Source of the DNA: Streptomyces pacificus
Lineage (GTDB): Bacteria > Actinomycetota > Actinomycetes > Streptomycetales > Streptomycetaceae
Reading direction: 5' to 3'
DNA: 64,000 nt
NCBI RefSeq assembly: GCF_011766325.1
Contig: NZ_BLLG01000006.1
Coordinates: 62,001-126,000 of the forward strand
The stretch's first letter is position 1, and the number at the start of each line of letters is the position of its first letter. The notes under the pieces were generated by a model. It saw only the letters and a list, made by a program, of their open reading frames with translations, had not been told where the DNA came from and made no database searches. This document shows, one piece after another, positions 63,269 through 64,000 of this stretch. The translations under genes were made by a program, and so were the position numbers.

Positions 63269-63910
63269 TCAGCCGGTCCAGAAGTCCCACCATCGCGTCA
63301 GCACGAGCATGCCGATGATGCCGGTCCAGACGACCGGCGGCAGCCAGCCGAACTCCCTCAGCCCCGCCCTCAGCGGGGCCGGCGCCGGCAGCATCCGGTG
63401 CTTGACGGTGTGCCGGGTCACCCGGCAGAACAGGACGATCGTGGCGACCCACGCGAGACAGCACCACAGGCACAGCGCGCCGATCCGGTACAGCGACTGG
63501 ACCTGCAGCCAGGTGCAGAAGGCGACCCCGAAAAGAGCCCCCCCGTTGAGCGCGAGCCAGAACCAGCGCCGGTACCGGGCCCCCGCCAGCAGCCCGGCGC
63601 CGACCGCGGTCACCACGGCGTACGAGACGAGCCCCAGCATCGGGTTCGGGAAGCCGAAGACGGCCGCCTGCTCGCTCTCCATGATGCTCCCGCACGACAC
63701 CACGGGGTTGAGGCTGCATCCCGGGGTGAAGCCCGGATCCGCCAGCAACCGGAACTTGTCGAGCGTGATGACCCAGGAGGCGAGCAGTCCGGCCGCTCCG
63801 GTGAGCACGAGCGTCAGGGCGAAGGCGCGGCTCCCGCCCACCTCGGCCGGTGGAGCGGCGTGCGATGCCGTCACGGAGCGCGGGACGTGCGTCCTGGCTC
63901 GAGTCCCCAT
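63269..63910 (-). CDS. Vitamin K epoxide reductase (VKOR)-family protein
   Basis: A protein of 213 residues with five TM helices. The active-site CxxC is in GALCLWCCLAWV, and the shuttle cysteines in the first periplasmic loop are CSLNPVVSCGS. In bacteria these proteins reoxidise a DsbA-like partner, so disulfide formation in secreted proteins is the likely role. ATG 63910 has GAGGAAG upstream; the frame extends to 63988. Confidence 0.88.
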   Translation of the reverse strand: MGTRARTHVPRSVTASHAAPPAEVGGSRAFALTLVLTGAAGLLASWVITLDKFRLLADPGFTPGCSLNPVVSCGSIMESEQAAVFGFPNPMLGLVSYAVVTAVGAGLLAGARYRRWFWLALNGGALFGVAFCTWLQVQSLYRIGALCLWCCLAWVATIVLFCRVTRHTVKHRMLPAPAPLRAGLREFGWLPPVVWTGIIGMLVLTRWWDFWTG

Positions 63911-64000
63911 GTCTGTCCCGACTTCCTCTGCGGATGCGAATGGTCCCGGCCGGCTTCGTCGGACGGCGTCCGGCCGCATCGGCTCCAACCGGTCTCGTCG

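Overview
The window looks like a Streptomyces chromosome (or a close actinomycete relative). Evidence: very high GC, frequent GTG starts, genes chained by 4-bp ATGA/GTGA overlaps, and typical neighbours such as a pstSCAB operon, an rml dTDP-rhamnose set, a large LuxR regulator and IS701/IS1182/IS110-type elements. All assignments come from reading the sequence; no database search was run.

Layout. (1) 1-60 is the outer end of an IS701-like element whose body lies left of the window. (2) 0.6-19.3 kb is a biosynthetic gene cluster. It has a SnoaL-like protein, type II thioesterase, ATP-binding LuxR regulator, phosphopantetheinyl transferase, KAS III-like enzyme, START/SRPBCC protein, ThDP-dependent enzyme, stand-alone ACP, CFA-type methyltransferase, FAD amine oxidase-like protein, thioester-reductase-like protein, SDR, DHA2 exporter, acyl desaturase, fatty acyl-AMP ligase and a broken aminotransferase. 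Together they suggest a fatty acid loaded on the ACP, desaturated, methylated, extended by ThDP/KAS III chemistry, reduced off the ACP and aminated. (3) 19.3-25.3 kb is a mobile-element graveyard: TnpB fragment, complete IS1182-like element, IS3 remnant, complete IS701-like element and gene fragments. (4) At 25.47-25.51 kb lies the 3' end of a tRNA-Gly gene followed by a terminator hairpin, which I read as the right attachment site of an integrated island. Everything to its left would be acquired DNA.

(5) 25.6-34.7 kb holds ordinary chromosomal genes: GT-C-type membrane protein, winged-helix protein, AhpD-like protein, serine hydrolase, degenerate histidine phosphatase, and a large membrane sulfatase-like protein. 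(6) 35.5-44.1 kb is a second specialised cluster: CDP-alcohol phosphatidyltransferase, MDR dehydrogenase, PTPS-like protein, glycosyltransferase, methyltransferase, flippase-like membrane protein, RibD-C reductase, creatininase-family hydrolase and a GTP cyclohydrolase II. The active-site Tyr of this GCH II is Met, so a GTP-derived formamidopyrimidine pathway is likely.

(7) 44.2-53.8 kb: ArsR pair, pstSCAB, DoxX, CorA, TPR protein, and a fused glycosyltransferase-methyltransferase. (8) 54.0-58.6 kb: rmlD-rmlB, a collagen-like secreted protein, rmlC and rmlA, all on the minus strand. (9) 58.7-64 kb: STAS protein, two hypothetical proteins, a wrecked sulfite oxidase gene, a phosphoribosyltransferase-hydrolase fusion and a VKOR-like protein. 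Short tandem duplications recur throughout and have visibly damaged or lengthened several genes.
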